Shown here: positions 15,601 through 26,230 of the stretch, in pieces
How the letters are laid out: every line of letters begins with the position of its first letter
Numbering within the stretch: the first letter of the stretch is position 1
Assembly (NCBI GenBank): GCA_026260175.1
Contig: JAKCWW010002146.1
Location: 21,848-53,658 of the forward strand
DNA: 31,811 nucleotides
From: Reticulitermes lucifugus
Lineage: Eukaryota > Arthropoda > Insecta > Blattodea > Rhinotermitidae
Reading direction: 5' to 3'
Notes under the pieces: generated by a model
The model's input: the letters and a program-made list of their open reading frames with translations, nothing else
What the model was told of the DNA's origin: nothing
The model's database searches: none
Translations under genes and position numbers: made by a program

Positions 15601-18260
15601 TTTACAGCAGATTTCTTGGGCTGTGTGAGATAATGACTGTGCTGCCTGAAACACTCACCTTTTGCTGTTCTGATGGACTGATACCGGGAAGCAAATGTCC
15701 TGTATAGTGTATAGTCATCAACATCAGGTGTCAGGTCTCCAACCCACAAAGAGAACTCCCGATCTATTGGTGGACGACCCGTTGTGCTCGCATGGTTCAA
15801 CTTGAACCGAATTGCCTGAAACATGATCCATTTTATAAGATCTGTTGTATGCATGTAATGTTCTACATGATCATGGTAGTGGCTTACTGGCTCAATGCCC
15901 ACTGTCTGTCACTGGTGCAGTGAGGTCATGGGGTGTGTGTGTGACCTGTTACCATCAAATGGAATAACTTCATTTTATGTGGGTCAAAACCCTGGTGATT
16001 ATCCTGGCTGACGGTATTTGCTGGGAGGTACAAATCCCTAATCATACGAGACATGCCGCATCATACCAAATAAAGCCATTATAAGATTGCGGGCCCTTCT
16101 TCAGAACCCAAAATGTCTGTCCCCTGAAACAAACATACCATACAATTGCTGCTACTTCACTGATACATCACTTATGCGTGCAGCCTAAAGAACTGCACCT
16201 CCACAAAGTAAAGTCAAGAAAGTCGGAAAGAGACCCTAATCTGACAAGCACTCACTGTTAATGTACAACATTAAACAATGTGCAAACAATGTAGACTCTT
16301 CTCAGTCTAAGTTGTGAAAAACTGAAAACAAACTGGACATCATGTCTTATGATTTAAGCAGTTCTCAAGCCACAAGTCTTGTCTTTGTGTCAGTTTGTAG
16401 TACTTCCAGCCTGTGAGGTGTTGCTGCACAACACATGCTTTATGGACTTCTGGCTCACAAACTGAAGGGAGGGAACATACTGCATGAAATGAGACAGACT
16501 AGTGCAAGGAATATTTCACTCTATCTTCCTAATACTCTCGTTATTGAAGCAAGAGCTAAAATATTTCATCCATGGTGTATTCACTGTAACAAAAAGACTT
16601 CCAAGAAACTTGAATGCATGCGACAAAAGATGCTGCTTCACAAAACCCTGTAAAACTACACATTATATAAGCTCAGAAAGGAAGGACCACTTATGTACCA
16701 GAACAAGGGCCCACAAGCTTCACCCCATAGTCTGGCACCTTGGAGGGCCCTCACCCTGGCACACTAATATTTATTAAGTTACCGTATACGTACAGGCTGG
16801 GTATTTGGAATAACTTTTCCACTGAGTTTGTGCATGGCATTGAGTGCTGCTTCATCTGTTGCGAAATGCACAAAACAATATCCCGCTGGCTCTCCAGTGT
16901 ACTTATTTCTCATAACCTTAACATTCTGGGGCTGCTCCCCCATTCTTTGGAAAGCAGACATTACAAAACTTTCTGTCATATAGGGCTCCAGCTGCAAAAA
17001 GAAGTCAGCACTCGCCAACAGGTCTAGCACTAATACATATAATACACGTTAATTTCCTGCAATCGCCAACAGACATAACACCATTCTTTGTAATATGGAA
17101 AATACAACAGGTTTTAAAATCCAAGCCTCATGAACTAAAAGAAAAGAAAATACAATTTTTTCCATTGTTTTGAATAGGCTAAAACGTGTATTCTTCTTTT
17201 TTGGCAAGAACAAAGATTAAACACATTTGAAACACTGTGCCGAGGTAACTACGTGGAGCAGACAGGTATGAAATAACAGTGAAATGGAAAAGTACATAAT
17301 GGGATGATACGTATCTTTACCTATATGTTGCATGGGTAAATCACTGAGGTTGAGACTGGATGCCTTCCAAGTGGATATTGAAATGCACATTAAGTTGTAG
17401 TTTAAAAGCATGTGAAAAGAGATGCCTTTTGGAGTCTGAGACATGCATGAGACAACAGGGAAATATGGAGCATTGTGTGAAGAGATGACTAATATCCAAC
17501 ACAAGAGTTCTGTTGTAATAATGACAAACTTGGATTCAATACACAGAATTTCTTGATCAGCTGATTTTCAGGTTCTCTAGGAATTCTGCATACTTGGAAG
17601 TTGGTTGTCATAAAAACTGTGACTGACATAATCATGCAATCATAGCAAATACAAATACCAGGCACAGATGGTATGTTACCTTGGCCTGCAGTACTAAAAG
17701 ACAATTCATGATATAACCTTAGTTAAATGATTTACTGACCACCCAATGAAAAATATACACGAAATACATACATCTGCATACACTGCATAGTTTAGAGCCA
17801 GGTGAACTATTGGTGACATGAAATATAAACACGAAACCTTTTCTTGATAATTTCAGGCAATGTTAGCACCACTACATATTTGGCCTTAAGGGGGTAACTT
17901 CTCTGAAACAACATGATGATACACGACCGGAATGAAAGAGGATTAGAGTCTCCTTCCTAACCTGCAAGTTCATCACACGACAAAATATCGCTAACCCCCT
18001 ACTAATTCTCGAGTTATTTCATTGGAATAGTAATTAGTGATATACTGATGCTGGCAGAAAACACATATGTGCAGTAACTACGTATAACCCTGTACTTACA
18101 TGTACTGCATCAACGCATATTTTAAAGGACGTCAACATATTCAAAATTTTCAGCCCCACGTATTACTCATATGTTTTATGCCGAACGAGCCGATCAATTC
18201 TTCCTATTTACTTACCCCTCCCATCCATAACTGGCAGTGTATTAATCCTGTTGTTGACAT
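12572..18260 (-). CDS. Secp43: Secp43 / TRNAU1AP (tRNA-Sec associated protein 1), complete, six exons
   Basis: SECp43 is a nuclear/cytoplasmic RNA-binding protein linked to Sec-tRNA modification and selenoprotein synthesis. The exons 18260-18216, 16991-16794, 15815-15659, 15571-15403, 13713-13463 and 12693-12572 join in phase 0, 0, 1, 2 and 1 and give 942 nt (313 aa). RRM1 covers about residues 11-85 (RNP2 LWMGGL, RNP1 AGYCFVHF). RRM2 covers about 103-180 (RNP2 LWVGDL, RNP1 KGYGFIRF). Next comes a Tyr/Gln/Ser-rich stretch (SSQDYSQYYDPSYWQNYS) typical of the family, then a tail ending FWDALESSKWLPVEGLECN. Vertebrate SECp43 is a little under 300 aa, so this is full length. ATG 18260 follows an in-frame TAA at 18284-18282 with no ATG between. 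It is convergent with Rme-8 and divergent from ND-15. The gene alone does not prove that the species makes selenoproteins. Confidence 0.93.
12694..13462 (-). other. Secp43 intron 5
   Basis: This intron is 769 bp. From 12902 the plus strand reads CAGTGAAATCTCAGTTCAA after TA, which resembles a pogo/Tigger terminal repeat, but I cannot find the other end. Nothing else is recognisable. Confidence 0.5.
13463..13713 (-). CDS. Secp43: Secp43 exon 5 (Tyr-rich region)
   Basis: The acceptor is TTACTTTCAG and the donor GTAAGT, 251 nt, phase 2 to 1. It encodes a Thr tract, SQDYSQYYDPSYWQNYS, WQGYYDASTDPS and an acidic end SPEDDLELVG-like (the last Val is followed by a split codon). It is low complexity, likely disordered and aromatic-rich. 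Confidence 0.9.
13948..14230 (-). mobile_element. tRNA-derived SINE, diverged copy
   Basis: It shares the GTAAAGGTAAAGC-T-GTCCCC tail with the SINE at 9146-9450. A B-box-like GATTCGAATCC lies at 14199-14189 on the minus strand. The A box is degraded. No clear target duplication was found. Confidence 0.6.
14278..14297 (+). repeat. (GTG)n simple repeat
   Basis: A short run of GGT/GTG triplets, with a second GGTGGTGGTGGTG run at about 14369. The long minus-strand frames here are repeat artefacts. Confidence 0.8.
15403..15571 (-). CDS. Secp43: Secp43 exon 4 (RRM2)
   Basis: The acceptor is TAATTTCAG and the donor GTAATG, 169 nt, phase 1 to 2. It encodes VILDNAGYSKGYGFIRF, QKNCLVQMNG and SKAIKISNAVPKPHR, the RNP1 and last strand of RRM2. 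Confidence 0.9.
15659..15815 (-). CDS. Secp43: Secp43 exon 3 (end of RRM1, start of RRM2)
   Basis: The acceptor is TGTTTCAG and the donor GTGAGT, 157 nt, phase 0 to 1. It encodes AIRFKLNHAS (last RRM1 strand), the linker STTGRPPIDREFS, then LWVGDLTPDVDDYTLYRTF. Confidence 0.92.
15816..16793 (-). other. Secp43 intron 2
   Basis: This 978-bp intron is flanked by GTACGT and TTTCAG. I recognise no transposon or RNA gene in it. Confidence 0.6.
16794..16991 (-). CDS. Secp43: Secp43 exon 2 (RRM1)
   Basis: The minus-strand acceptor is TTCTTTTTGCAG and the donor GTACGT, 198 nt, phase 0. It encodes LEPYMTESFVMSAFQRMG, AGYCFVHFATDEAA and SGKVIPNTQP. An alternative downstream donor (GTAACT) would add residues and lose phase with exon 3, so I prefer GTACGT. 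Confidence 0.9.
16992..18215 (-). other. Secp43 intron 1
   Basis: This 1.2-kb intron between the 45-nt first coding exon and RRM1 has a GTAAGT donor and TTTTTGCAG acceptor. No repeat or gene was recognised. Confidence 0.65.
18216..18260 (-). CDS. Secp43: Secp43 exon 1 (start codon, 45 nt)
   Basis: Minus-strand ATG 18260-18258 encodes MSTTGLIHCQLWMGG and then a GTAAGT donor (18215-18210). LWMGG joined to LEPYM of the next exon recreates the conserved N terminus of RRM1, in phase 0. It is far too short to show as an open frame. An upstream in-frame stop fixes the start. Two short upstream ATGs lie at about 18290-18294, one followed immediately by a stop. Confidence 0.85.
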
Positions 18261-18489
18261 TTCCAATAAGTTATTCCAGTTTTAATACATTTCATTCACT
18301 TACGGATACAGGTTACGTTGGCAACTGCAAACACACGCCAAGCACGCTAATATTACGTACGATGCTCACTTTGTACAAACACAATGCACGGTGAAGGCAA
18401 CGAAAACAAATTACACAAATTACGATCGCTTTCACAACCAAAGTCACGGATTATCCTTCCGTGGATCAGCGGCACAGACCTGACATTTT

Positions 18490-19255
18490 GGGCTAGTGCG
18501 CACGGGCGGTTTTTTGAGAGCGCGGAAATTCGGCCGCGGCGGCTAAACAGTAGTGAGTATTTATTGAGGGAGCGGGAAAAATCGCTAGCGAATGGTTTAA
18601 GTCCTTGACAAAAGTTATATGCAAATGACAATTAATTTTGAGGAGAAGGCTGTAATTTGTGCGGTACTCCTTCGTTTTACAAAAAAGCGAAGAAGGAAGA
18701 TGTGGGTTAATCCTTTAATCAGCCAAAGACTGCTTAAAGACCAGTTTCATAAATTATGTGAGGACTTATGTGCGTTTACGAAAAAGTATATTGGTTATTT
18801 TCGGATGAGTAAGACATCGTTTGATGAATTATTTTTATCATTCAATAGCACATCTCATGCCAGAACACAAATATTGCATTCTTCCATCTTTATAAACTTG
18901 TCTCCAGGTTTTCTTTAAGAGTTTTATCGCTGTATACCGGGATATTTTTCTTATATAACGCGGGTCTTTTTTCCACTTCAATAATCAATTTCTCTGTGGC
19001 AAAATAATCCTTTTCACTACCTTCAGCAGTTGTTTGGCCGTTCGTGAGCGCGCAGTCAAGTGTTTACATTTGTTTCATCTGTAAAGCGGCGACCGCTCCG
19101 CTAGGAAAATGGATCAGGTTGCATTTTTAAAAATCCGCCGCGGTAATTTGACCGTTCGTATGTCTAGACCCATTCACGTTAACATGTTCTATTCAAGGCG
19201 GTAAAAAAAACCGCAACCGCTTAGCGGTCAAAAAACAGCCCCTGCGCGCTAGACC
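18490..19255 (+). mobile_element. Harbinger-type DNA transposon relic
   Basis: The termini are GGGCTAGTGCGCACGGGCGG (18490 on) and, inward from 19255, GGTCTAGCGCGCAGGGGCTG. Both are followed by TTTTTTGA, with 24 of 28 bases alike. The flanking triplets are TTT and TTA, compatible with a decayed TTA/TWA duplication. GC-rich subterminal blocks (CCGCGGCGG, CCGCCGCGG) are also present. At 766 bp with only part of the transposase, it is internally deleted. Confidence 0.78.
18619..18918 (+). pseudogene. Harbinger/HARBI1-like transposase, N-terminal fragment
   Basis: The 99-residue frame holds KKRRRKMWVNPLISQRL, QFHKLCEDL and YFRMSKTSFDELFLSF, the N-terminal block that precedes the DDE nuclease domain in PIF/Harbinger transposases. 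Similarity ends near residue 72 and the catalytic domain is absent. The frame is open but the element cannot encode a working enzyme. Confidence 0.78.
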
Positions 19256-19886
19256 TTAGATAGGTATTAATCTGTGGTCTAGATCTCCTAAGCTCTCATC
19301 CGTGGCATGGAGTACCACGGGTCGTAGATGCTGCAGAGTAAGCTACAGATTATTATTGTTTAACCACCGTGGTTCACGGAATACCTGTCCTCCCGTGAAT
19401 CCTCAGAACACAACATAGCAAGCATTGCAAGATTACAGACGTATGCTTGTATACATGATGTGATTCACAGTTTGCTTGTGAGTACGTAACAGCAGTAGTA
19501 TTTGCCTGTGTATTGAAAGTACGTACTTGGAGACCCCATACTAGGTAACTCGTATGTACTTATCGTAAAAATAACTCCGTTGTGTATTATCATGCAAGTG
19601 CAACGATTCTGCGACTATTGAACTTTAAGTTCTTTAACTAAATAGATTGTAACCCCAAAATGTGATAGCTGGACAGTGCATTTTATTGGGATATAACAGT
19701 TTCTTCGATTTCGTTATATGAAATTGATGCAAGATACTTTTATTTAAATATTTCAGCGTTTAACGTAACAGCTTTAACATGGATAACCTTTGATAAACAA
19801 CCCATTCCTTACACGGCTTTTCAGCAACATTTGCCAACGATAAATTTTTGTTTCTTAATTAACACGTCTTATGTTCTATTTTACAG

Positions 19887-19916
19887 GTGCAAGTACAGTT
19901 GAAGAATTGGTAAACG
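19887..19916 (+). promoter_or_regulatory. ND-15 5' leader, start of second exon
   Basis: TTCTATTTTACAG at 19874-19886 is a good acceptor just 30 nt before the ATG, suggesting a spliced non-coding first exon upstream. I cannot locate that exon. Confidence 0.45.
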
Positions 19917-20117
19917 ATGGCAGATGTTGTACCTTTTTTTCGGAGCCCCTTTACGGATTTGACAAGCTGCCTTATAAATCATCAGAATTATGGAAGATGT
20001 GAGGAATTGGAAATGCGGGTCATGAATTGCTTAGAAGCCTACGGAGTCCCCCGTGGTATGAAGAATTGCAAGGACCTTGTTGATGACTTTAGAGAGTGTT
20101 CTTCGCGTAGGAAGCAG
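19917..20117 (+). CDS. ND-15: ND-15 coding exon 1
   Basis: It encodes MADVVPFFRSP to ECSSRRKQ, 67 codons including all five Cx9C cysteines. The donor GTTAGC at 20118 is weak but phase-correct. Confidence 0.92.
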
Positions 20118-22819
20118 GTTAGCAGCCTTTATGTTGGTTCATTCAAAAGTGCAGGATACATAGATTGTTCTTCAAAGCTGAGCTAACTTCACCTAGTATA
20201 ACAAAATGGATTTTAAACAGGCTGGAGCAGTGGGGTCAGAAATACCCTGCCCAATGGTATGGTGATGTGTAGTTTAAATATTCTGTACCATAACCCAACT
20301 TCATTAGTTCAGTCACAACCCATCGTGTTCATAATGAATGTTTGAAATATGATCAATATAATGTCTCAAACAATATTGAATGGCTATAGTATAGTCAACA
20401 TTGGTCAGGCCAGCCAATTTTTATCTCATATTTTTTCCTGAATAGTTTTAGTACAGGAGGGAAATAGACCTACACACTGGAATTGCTGATTTGGGGGACT
20501 ATGAGATCCCTTTTACAAAGGAACTTTCAGGAGAAGGCAATGTTGAGCTATGGCAAGTGTGGTGGTACTGCATCTTATTAAGAAGAACAAACAGCTGTCC
20601 TGACTTGTGCATATCATAAACAAAAGATAATGTCAAATATTTGCTGCATTTATGGTGAATAGATGCACTAAAATCCTCATGGACAATCAGTGATGTCAAA
20701 ATTGTGTTTGAAACTAACATTTAGCGGGACTTTATCTGTCTCCATTGACAGGAGCAATATTTTGTTTTTTCACCAGTGTGTAATAATTGATTTTAACTTA
20801 TTCACGCTTTTAAGGCTGTTAAATTATGGTAGCCAACATAAATACCAAACTGTGAGCTAAGGTTAGGTTTCAGGTTTGTGTTTATGTTGGCAACCATGAA
20901 TTGATTCCTGTGTTAATGCATTCCATGATTTTAACTTGACTTCCACACAGCTCATCAGCTGAGGGGATTCTGAACTGCAATTTTTGTGTGCAAGACACCT
21001 GACTTACTTCCAGTGAGCAAAACATCTTTCTTTTGATGATTAGTACTACCAGCATTACTGTTGTTTATCGTCATTGTGGTATACCAGAGCAGTACAATGC
21101 AGTGTCCAGACTGTACTGGATCTTCATGAAGTTGAAGAACGTGCAGTGAACCTGTCAGTGTTGATACCTGTATTTAGTCTTTTGCCCATCATGGGGTTGT
21201 ACATGACTTGGAACATATATTGTAAATGTACGTTTACATTATTGCAATGTGGGCCAACTTGACAAGTTTTTGGTAAGTCAGTGTAGAGCTTGAGAAATAT
21301 CCATGATATGTTCTGGATATGTTGCAAATATATCTGCAGTAAGATATGTCTAATGATTTGGTAGGTTGTCATAAAAGTCTGGTTTATGTCGGTCAGTGTA
21401 TTTCCATCATATCCACTGACATATTCTGCATTTCAGACTAAATTCTGTGTTTGCAGTGTATTGAGTAGATTCACTTTGTGTGGACTGACAAGGAAGGTTG
21501 GGCAACTTGTGCATGTGCATAGTAGCACATCATATGTGATTCCATTTTCATTGTACACTATTTTGTTTTATTTTCTGTGGTGTACGTGATATTTCAAGTG
21601 CGTGAAGAAAATACTTCCAGATTAATTGAATATTGTTTATTAATGAAGCATTGTGGACCCCTGTGGATTCAGAACCTGATGGCCCAGCAAAAGAAAAATA
21701 TGCTAATAAGGTTCAGGAGCAAGTGAAGTATATATCTGTAAGTGGGGCACATATGTGCTTGATACCTTGATAATTGTGTGACACACTGTTGGTGCATTGA
21801 AACTTCTTTTGGGTTTGGAAGTTTTGTGGAAATACATATGGCATCTCCTGTTGCGAGGAATTGCAGCATTTCAGCCAGTTCTGCCATCTTCAAATGTTGT
21901 GTCTTGCATATCACTGGAAGGAGCAACCATCGGTAGTAAGCTTTCAAGATATGTAGGAGTCATTCTGACAAAGTTTTTGAATCTTTATCTATCTTCTGTT
22001 CACTAGTTGTTCATTATGTGTTGATATGCCCCATGGTACCACCATTTATGCAAAAGATCCTTGCCCACCACTGTCTAGTTCTTCTTGTTACTGGTCTGCC
22101 ACTGTTTCAAAGAAGAAGGATTAATTACAGAAGAACATAAAAGTGCAGCCTCTTCACCTGCCTCCAAATCTATGTACTGAGTTTTCCTATTGTAAATATC
22201 TGCAGTGTGAACAAGATATATAATGGATATTCCATCAGTTGATATATCTGGAACATTCCAGACCAGATTTAATGGCCAACACATCAATAATTCCTCTGCA
22301 ATATTTTTGTGAGTTACCTGTTTTCATCTATATACAGGATGAACAATTTTTCAAATTTACTGAACAGTGTATTTGCCAGCATGTCTCTCTCATGTTGTGA
22401 TCAAACTAGAATCATAGACTTGTATTATTCGCCAGCATTATTGGTAGTCTAAACATACCTTGACATACTTGGTTGCATCACAGCCATGATGTGTGGGTCT
22501 GTTGAGGCATGAAATTCATCTCCATAATATTTCAAGTTGCAATTTCTGTGTCACAATAAACACACCGCCTCTGCATTACAAAGACCAGTTAGTAACTGCT
22601 GTTTATTATGAGAATTATATTAAACATAAATTGTGTGGGCAGAATGTAGATTTTTTGGATGTTCAAGTATTGTGCTGTAAAGGGTTTACCGCGCTGTCGT
22701 CTGTGTTACAGATGCTGCGGATTGCAGCAATGAAAGAGGAACGTGAACGCCAGTACAAGGCTGGAGAGAGGAGCAAGGAAGAGCACTATGCAAACGCCCC
22801 CAGGATTGATGCTTACTAG
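19917..22819 (+). CDS. ND-15: ND-15 / NDUFS5, mitochondrial complex I accessory subunit, complete, two coding exons
   Basis: NDUFS5 is a small intermembrane-space subunit of NADH:ubiquinone oxidoreductase imported by the Mia40 disulfide relay. Exons 19917-20117 and 22712-22819 (phase 0) give 102 residues. It lacks a cleavable presequence. PFFRSPFTDLTSCLINHQ opens the protein. Cys18, Cys28, Cys38, Cys51 and Cys61 form Cx9C spacings, with the twin Cx9C at 28-38 and 51-61. The C terminus is basic (ERERQYKAGERSKEEHY) and ends PRIDAY, as in insect orthologs. ATG 19917 has A at -3 and G at +4. The length is normal for the family. It is divergent from Secp43. Confidence 0.94.
20118..22711 (+). other. 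ND-15 intron
   Basis: This 2.6-kb intron contains a short inverted-repeat element (20822-20902). Otherwise no recognisable repeat, RNA gene or conserved frame. Confidence 0.65.
20822..20902. repeat. Hairpin/MITE-like inverted repeat
   Basis: The arms 20822-20850 and 20874-20902 share GCCAACATAAA-type sequence (29 nt each, few differences plus small indels) around a 23-nt loop. A related motif, GTTGCCGGCAACCATAAACA, appears near 29480. Confidence 0.55.
22712..22819 (+). CDS. ND-15: ND-15 coding exon 2 with stop
   Basis: The acceptor is GTGTTACAG (ends 22711). The exon encodes MLRIAAMKEERERQYKAG to PRIDAY and TAG at 22817-22819. The family signature at the C terminus confirms the splice. Confidence 0.92.
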   Translation: MLRIAAMKEERERQYKAGERSKEEHYANAPRIDAY

Positions 22820-22913
22820 ATATGTCATTTGACAGCAGTTGATTTATTGATGTTATGCAAACAGTTTTGTTTGTAGTTGTAGGAATGAGTTTGTGTGTGA
22901 GATTGCTCTTAGA

Positions 22914-22919
22914 AATACA
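22914..22919 (+). terminator. Poly(A) signal candidate for ND-15
   Basis: AATACA, a known variant signal, lies 95 nt past the stop. A GT-rich stretch (TTGTGCTTTGTGTG) follows about 27 nt later. No AATAAA occurs in the next several hundred bases. Confidence 0.35.
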
Positions 22920-24069
22920 TATACATACAATATGTAGATCATTCTGTTGTGCTTTGTGTGACAAGTCTGAACATGCTTTGTATGCGTTTTGAAGCTGTCA
23001 TCATTATGATGATGGCCTTCTGTAATGTGATGTGATATCCAATATATCAGAGAACCTATGACTTCCATCTTCAAGGTGGAAGATGGCGACAAACAGCTCC
23101 TTTGAATCGTTGGTATCTATGTACCAAAGCACACAGCATCACATCCCAGAAAACTGTAATCTTCATCTGGGTCTGCTGTTTCCATCTGAATACCTTACCA
23201 CTAGGCAAATAAGGACCTTGCTGTATCCTTTACCTTACTAATCCGATAAAGCATAAAGAGTGTCAAAAGCAGTGGTGGGCCATTCACAAAGAAGAGGTAC
23301 ATTGTATTGGGAGTGACTGGAAAACATCAAGACAAGAGGATACAACTGGCAAGAAATCAAAAAGGAAGACTGTGGGAAGGTAGAAGAGAATGGAGTCTTC
23401 TTCTGTGTTGATCCATGTAAACTGTAGATAATGCTGTTAGAAGAAAGAGGTGGCAACAGTGGTGAAGGCATGCTAAGGGAAGTAATATTTTAAATTGGAT
23501 TATTAAAGTGGGGAATTTAAGGCCTGAGAAATACAATTCAGATCTGCTATCCACTTAAGAAAGTGCACTTTCCAATAGCCTTTTTACCTATTGCTGGTGT
23601 CTGTGGAGCTCTAGTGAAAGATACTACAATTTCATTGCAAACTTCATAGGACAAGGCACCTGAATGGTAGCACATTCCGTGGCTAATGTGATGAAATAAT
23701 TTTATTCACACCAGTATCACACGTTACTAATGATGGCTCCCTAATGCAGTGTTCAACAGACTGGTTCAGAAGTGGGAGCTGTGTCCAATTCCAGGACATG
23801 TTTCTTGTAAAGCTCTTGCAGTAAGTAGAATTCCCAGGTCATGGAGACAGGAAGTATATTTACATAAACACTATAAGATCTTTGTCAGTATGTTTCCTAA
23901 TCCTGGAAATTTTCTCCCAGAATTCAATGTCCAGAAGTGGTGAGTGGGAGGACTATCGTCATGTGAAGATTCCCAAATTTGGAGGGGATTTTTAGTAATG
24001 AGAAACATGTCCTCATGCTTCACCAACACAAAATATTCTATTGAGGAAATGAGAACACTCTAATTGCAT

Positions 24070-24330
24070 AGAGCAGAGTCCTTAAAAAGCTAGTAGTTGC
24101 TCTGCTAGTTATATTCCCTGCATTATAAGTATCCTGAAACTTCTTTACTGTGTTTACAAGAGCACACCATTGGTCCCTGTCCTGAGGCTGATTAATCCAG
24201 TCCATACGCCCCCCCCCCCATCCTATTGGTTTCAGATCCATTTAATATCCTGTCTATGCCACGGTCTTCCAAGTGCTTCTTTCTATAGGTTTTCCTAATA
24301 AAAATGTGTTTCGGTTTTTCTTGTCTCATG
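24070..24330 (-). pseudogene. LINE reverse-transcriptase tail, copy 3
   Basis: The minus strand encodes MDLKPIGWGGGRMDWINQPQ, then DRDQWCALVNTVKKF, the segment that follows the RWEDNIKI block of copies 1 and 2. Upstream, an upstream frame reads HLEDRGID-like decayed sequence. It continues the same LINE family in the opposite orientation. Confidence 0.7.
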
Positions 24331-24604
24331 CTTGCCTTGTGCCCTGCCCATCCCATCCTCCTGGCTCTGATAACTTTAACCCTGTGTAAACTGATTTAAA
24401 AAACGTGAAAGTACTTTTCTGTCCAGTGCTCCCTGATTTCAGAAACAGCATTACATTTTGGAAGGTCCCCAGGCTTTGCCCATTTGTCTCTCTGGTAAGA
24501 GCAACATGTAGATGGAGATGAGTGTAGAGCACTGGTGGAATGATATTGATGGGAAAAACTGAAGTTCTTGGAGAAAAACCTGTACCAGTGCCACTTTGGC
24601 CACA

Positions 24605-24690
24605 AGCGTCATATGGACTGACTTGGGGTCAAAGCTGGACTTCCACGGTGTGAGGCTGGTGATTAACCACCTGAGCCATGGCATGGCTGT
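24605..24690 (-). mobile_element. tRNA-derived SINE fragment, second family
   Basis: The minus strand reads CATGGCTCAGGTGGTTAA (A-box-like, one mismatch to consensus), then about 30 nt later GCTTTGACCCC (decayed B box). It differs from the 9146-9450 family. No ends were resolved. Confidence 0.5.
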
Positions 24691-25179
24691 TTGAATGCTG
24701 ATGTTCATGTAAATTTCGTATAAAAGTGCAGCTCCTACCCGAAAGAACAGTCTTATCTTCATATTTTAGATGAACCAGGTAAGGCTGTTTAGAGAAGTAA
24801 CTGGTGTTTATTGTGAGCGAGTTATGAAACACATAAATACACTGTATGGACAAAAACAGAGTTTCTTATGTTACAGCAGGTGGTTTGTTAGTGTCTTCAA
24901 ATACTTCAACTTTGCCACATTTTTAAAGGATTTATTAGCTGTGTTTATGTTTTGATCTTGCACTACGTTCTGTTGATGAGACATGAACACATACTATGAA
25001 CAACTTCTGGCTTCAAATTTTAACAAATAGGCAGTGTACATATAATGTAACATTGTGGTGCACACACCTAATCACTTTTGCAGTGGAAACGCAGCAATGC
25101 ATAATTCAGAGAGATATCATAAATGTCTTCATGTAAAGTACCTGTTATTGTTAGATGTTAAACTTTTCACTCAACAGAT

Positions 25180-25245
25180 TGTCGAACAAAACTCAACTAT
25201 CAAATTTCATGAAAATCTGGCCAGTGGGAGCAGACAGGCATGACG
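25180..25245 (+). repeat. Fragment of the same MITE family
   Basis: CAAATTTCATGAAAATCTGG then CCAGTGGGAGCAGACAGGCATGA match the conserved block of the 29391 and 30563 copies. No terminal repeats are present. Confidence 0.55.
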
Positions 25246-25612
25246 AAGCTAGTAGTTTCTTTTTGCAGTGTTGTGAACACACCTAAAACCATACCTCATA
25301 CTTATTTATAGATTATTTGTTAGTTTTAGGTTGGTGAAGAACTTACCAGAATGGGCCTACTCTGTAGGTGGGATCACATTTGTATGATATTTGTTGTGTT
25401 TCATCCATCAGCCCACTATCCATCTTGTTGTACAAGTAACACACTCCTAGCCTTCTGCTTGAAAATTTCACTGACCAAAAACTAAAAAATGAGCTATAAT
25501 AATGAATTTTGTGTGACATTTGAGGTTCTCACAGCAGTGTTCCTGAATATTGAACTGTTCTGGGATATTGCATTGTGTTAACTGGTAAATAGTTGCCGAT
25601 GTTTTGAAGGAG

Positions 25613-25655
25613 CATCTTCAGGGTCAAACTGGAGTATTGCTTGACCCTGAAGATG
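25613..25655 (+). repeat. Perfect 15-bp stem hairpin
   Basis: CATCTTCAGGGTCAA (25613-25627) and TTGACCCTGAAGATG (25641-25655) are exact complements with a 13-nt loop. The right arm includes CTGAAGA, the start of the hammerhead-like motif found elsewhere in the window, followed by GAAAC at 25665-25669. Confidence 0.75.
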
Positions 25656-26230
25656 AAGGCAGTAGAAACCTTCCAACTGTTCACCTGTTGACAACATTGT
25701 AACACCCCAGAAAACTTGGATATTTTGCTGGCATATATTTTATGGTTTCTATGTCTGCTCAGGCAGCATTGGGACTTTATGTCCCAATGTTATGTCAGGA
25801 GTAAGGCTGCATTCTAAATGTATAATGCAGTGTTTTATATATAAAGAGAAGTTAAAAACAAATACATGAACAGTACTCCATTCTGTCTAAAGAAAGGAGT
25901 ACAATATATTCCATCTAACAACAAAAACAATCTGAAAATTGCAGCATATATAAACTCATATGGCTGTGTCATATAATTGGTTATAGATCAATTTCTCAAA
26001 ACCAAAACAATCAGAAAAGAAACCACATCTTCTATCACATTCCCTGAACATACTAGCCATTACCAAAACAGAAAAATGAGGGGTGTCTGGTGGAACTGAG
26101 TATTTTAACTAAACGTAGAAAATAATTTTATTTCAATTTTAAATAATTTGACACATGCGATTGAGATCTGAATCAAATCATACAAGCTAATGTAATTGCA
26201 ACTATATTACATTTTTGTAATAAATGGATG

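Larger units (their letters stand above)
18261..19886. promoter_or_regulatory. Head-to-head intergenic region of Secp43 and ND-15
   Basis: The start codons of the two genes are 1,656 bp apart and point away from each other. Without the 766-bp Harbinger relic, the spacing would be under 900 bp, within the range of bidirectional promoters. No TATA box was recognised. The segment 18300-18489 is the likely Secp43 promoter/leader. 19256-19886 should hold the ND-15 promoter and leader. Confidence 0.55.

Noticed and set aside
16779-17030. Start of Secp43 at the in-frame Met near 17030
   Set aside because: That reading crosses the TTTTTGCAG acceptor and loses the LW-G RNP2 motif. The 45-nt exon at 18216-18260 restores it in phase.
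24451-24762. 103-residue minus-strand open frame
   Set aside because: Part of it lies on a SINE fragment and it has no coherent similarity or splice context.
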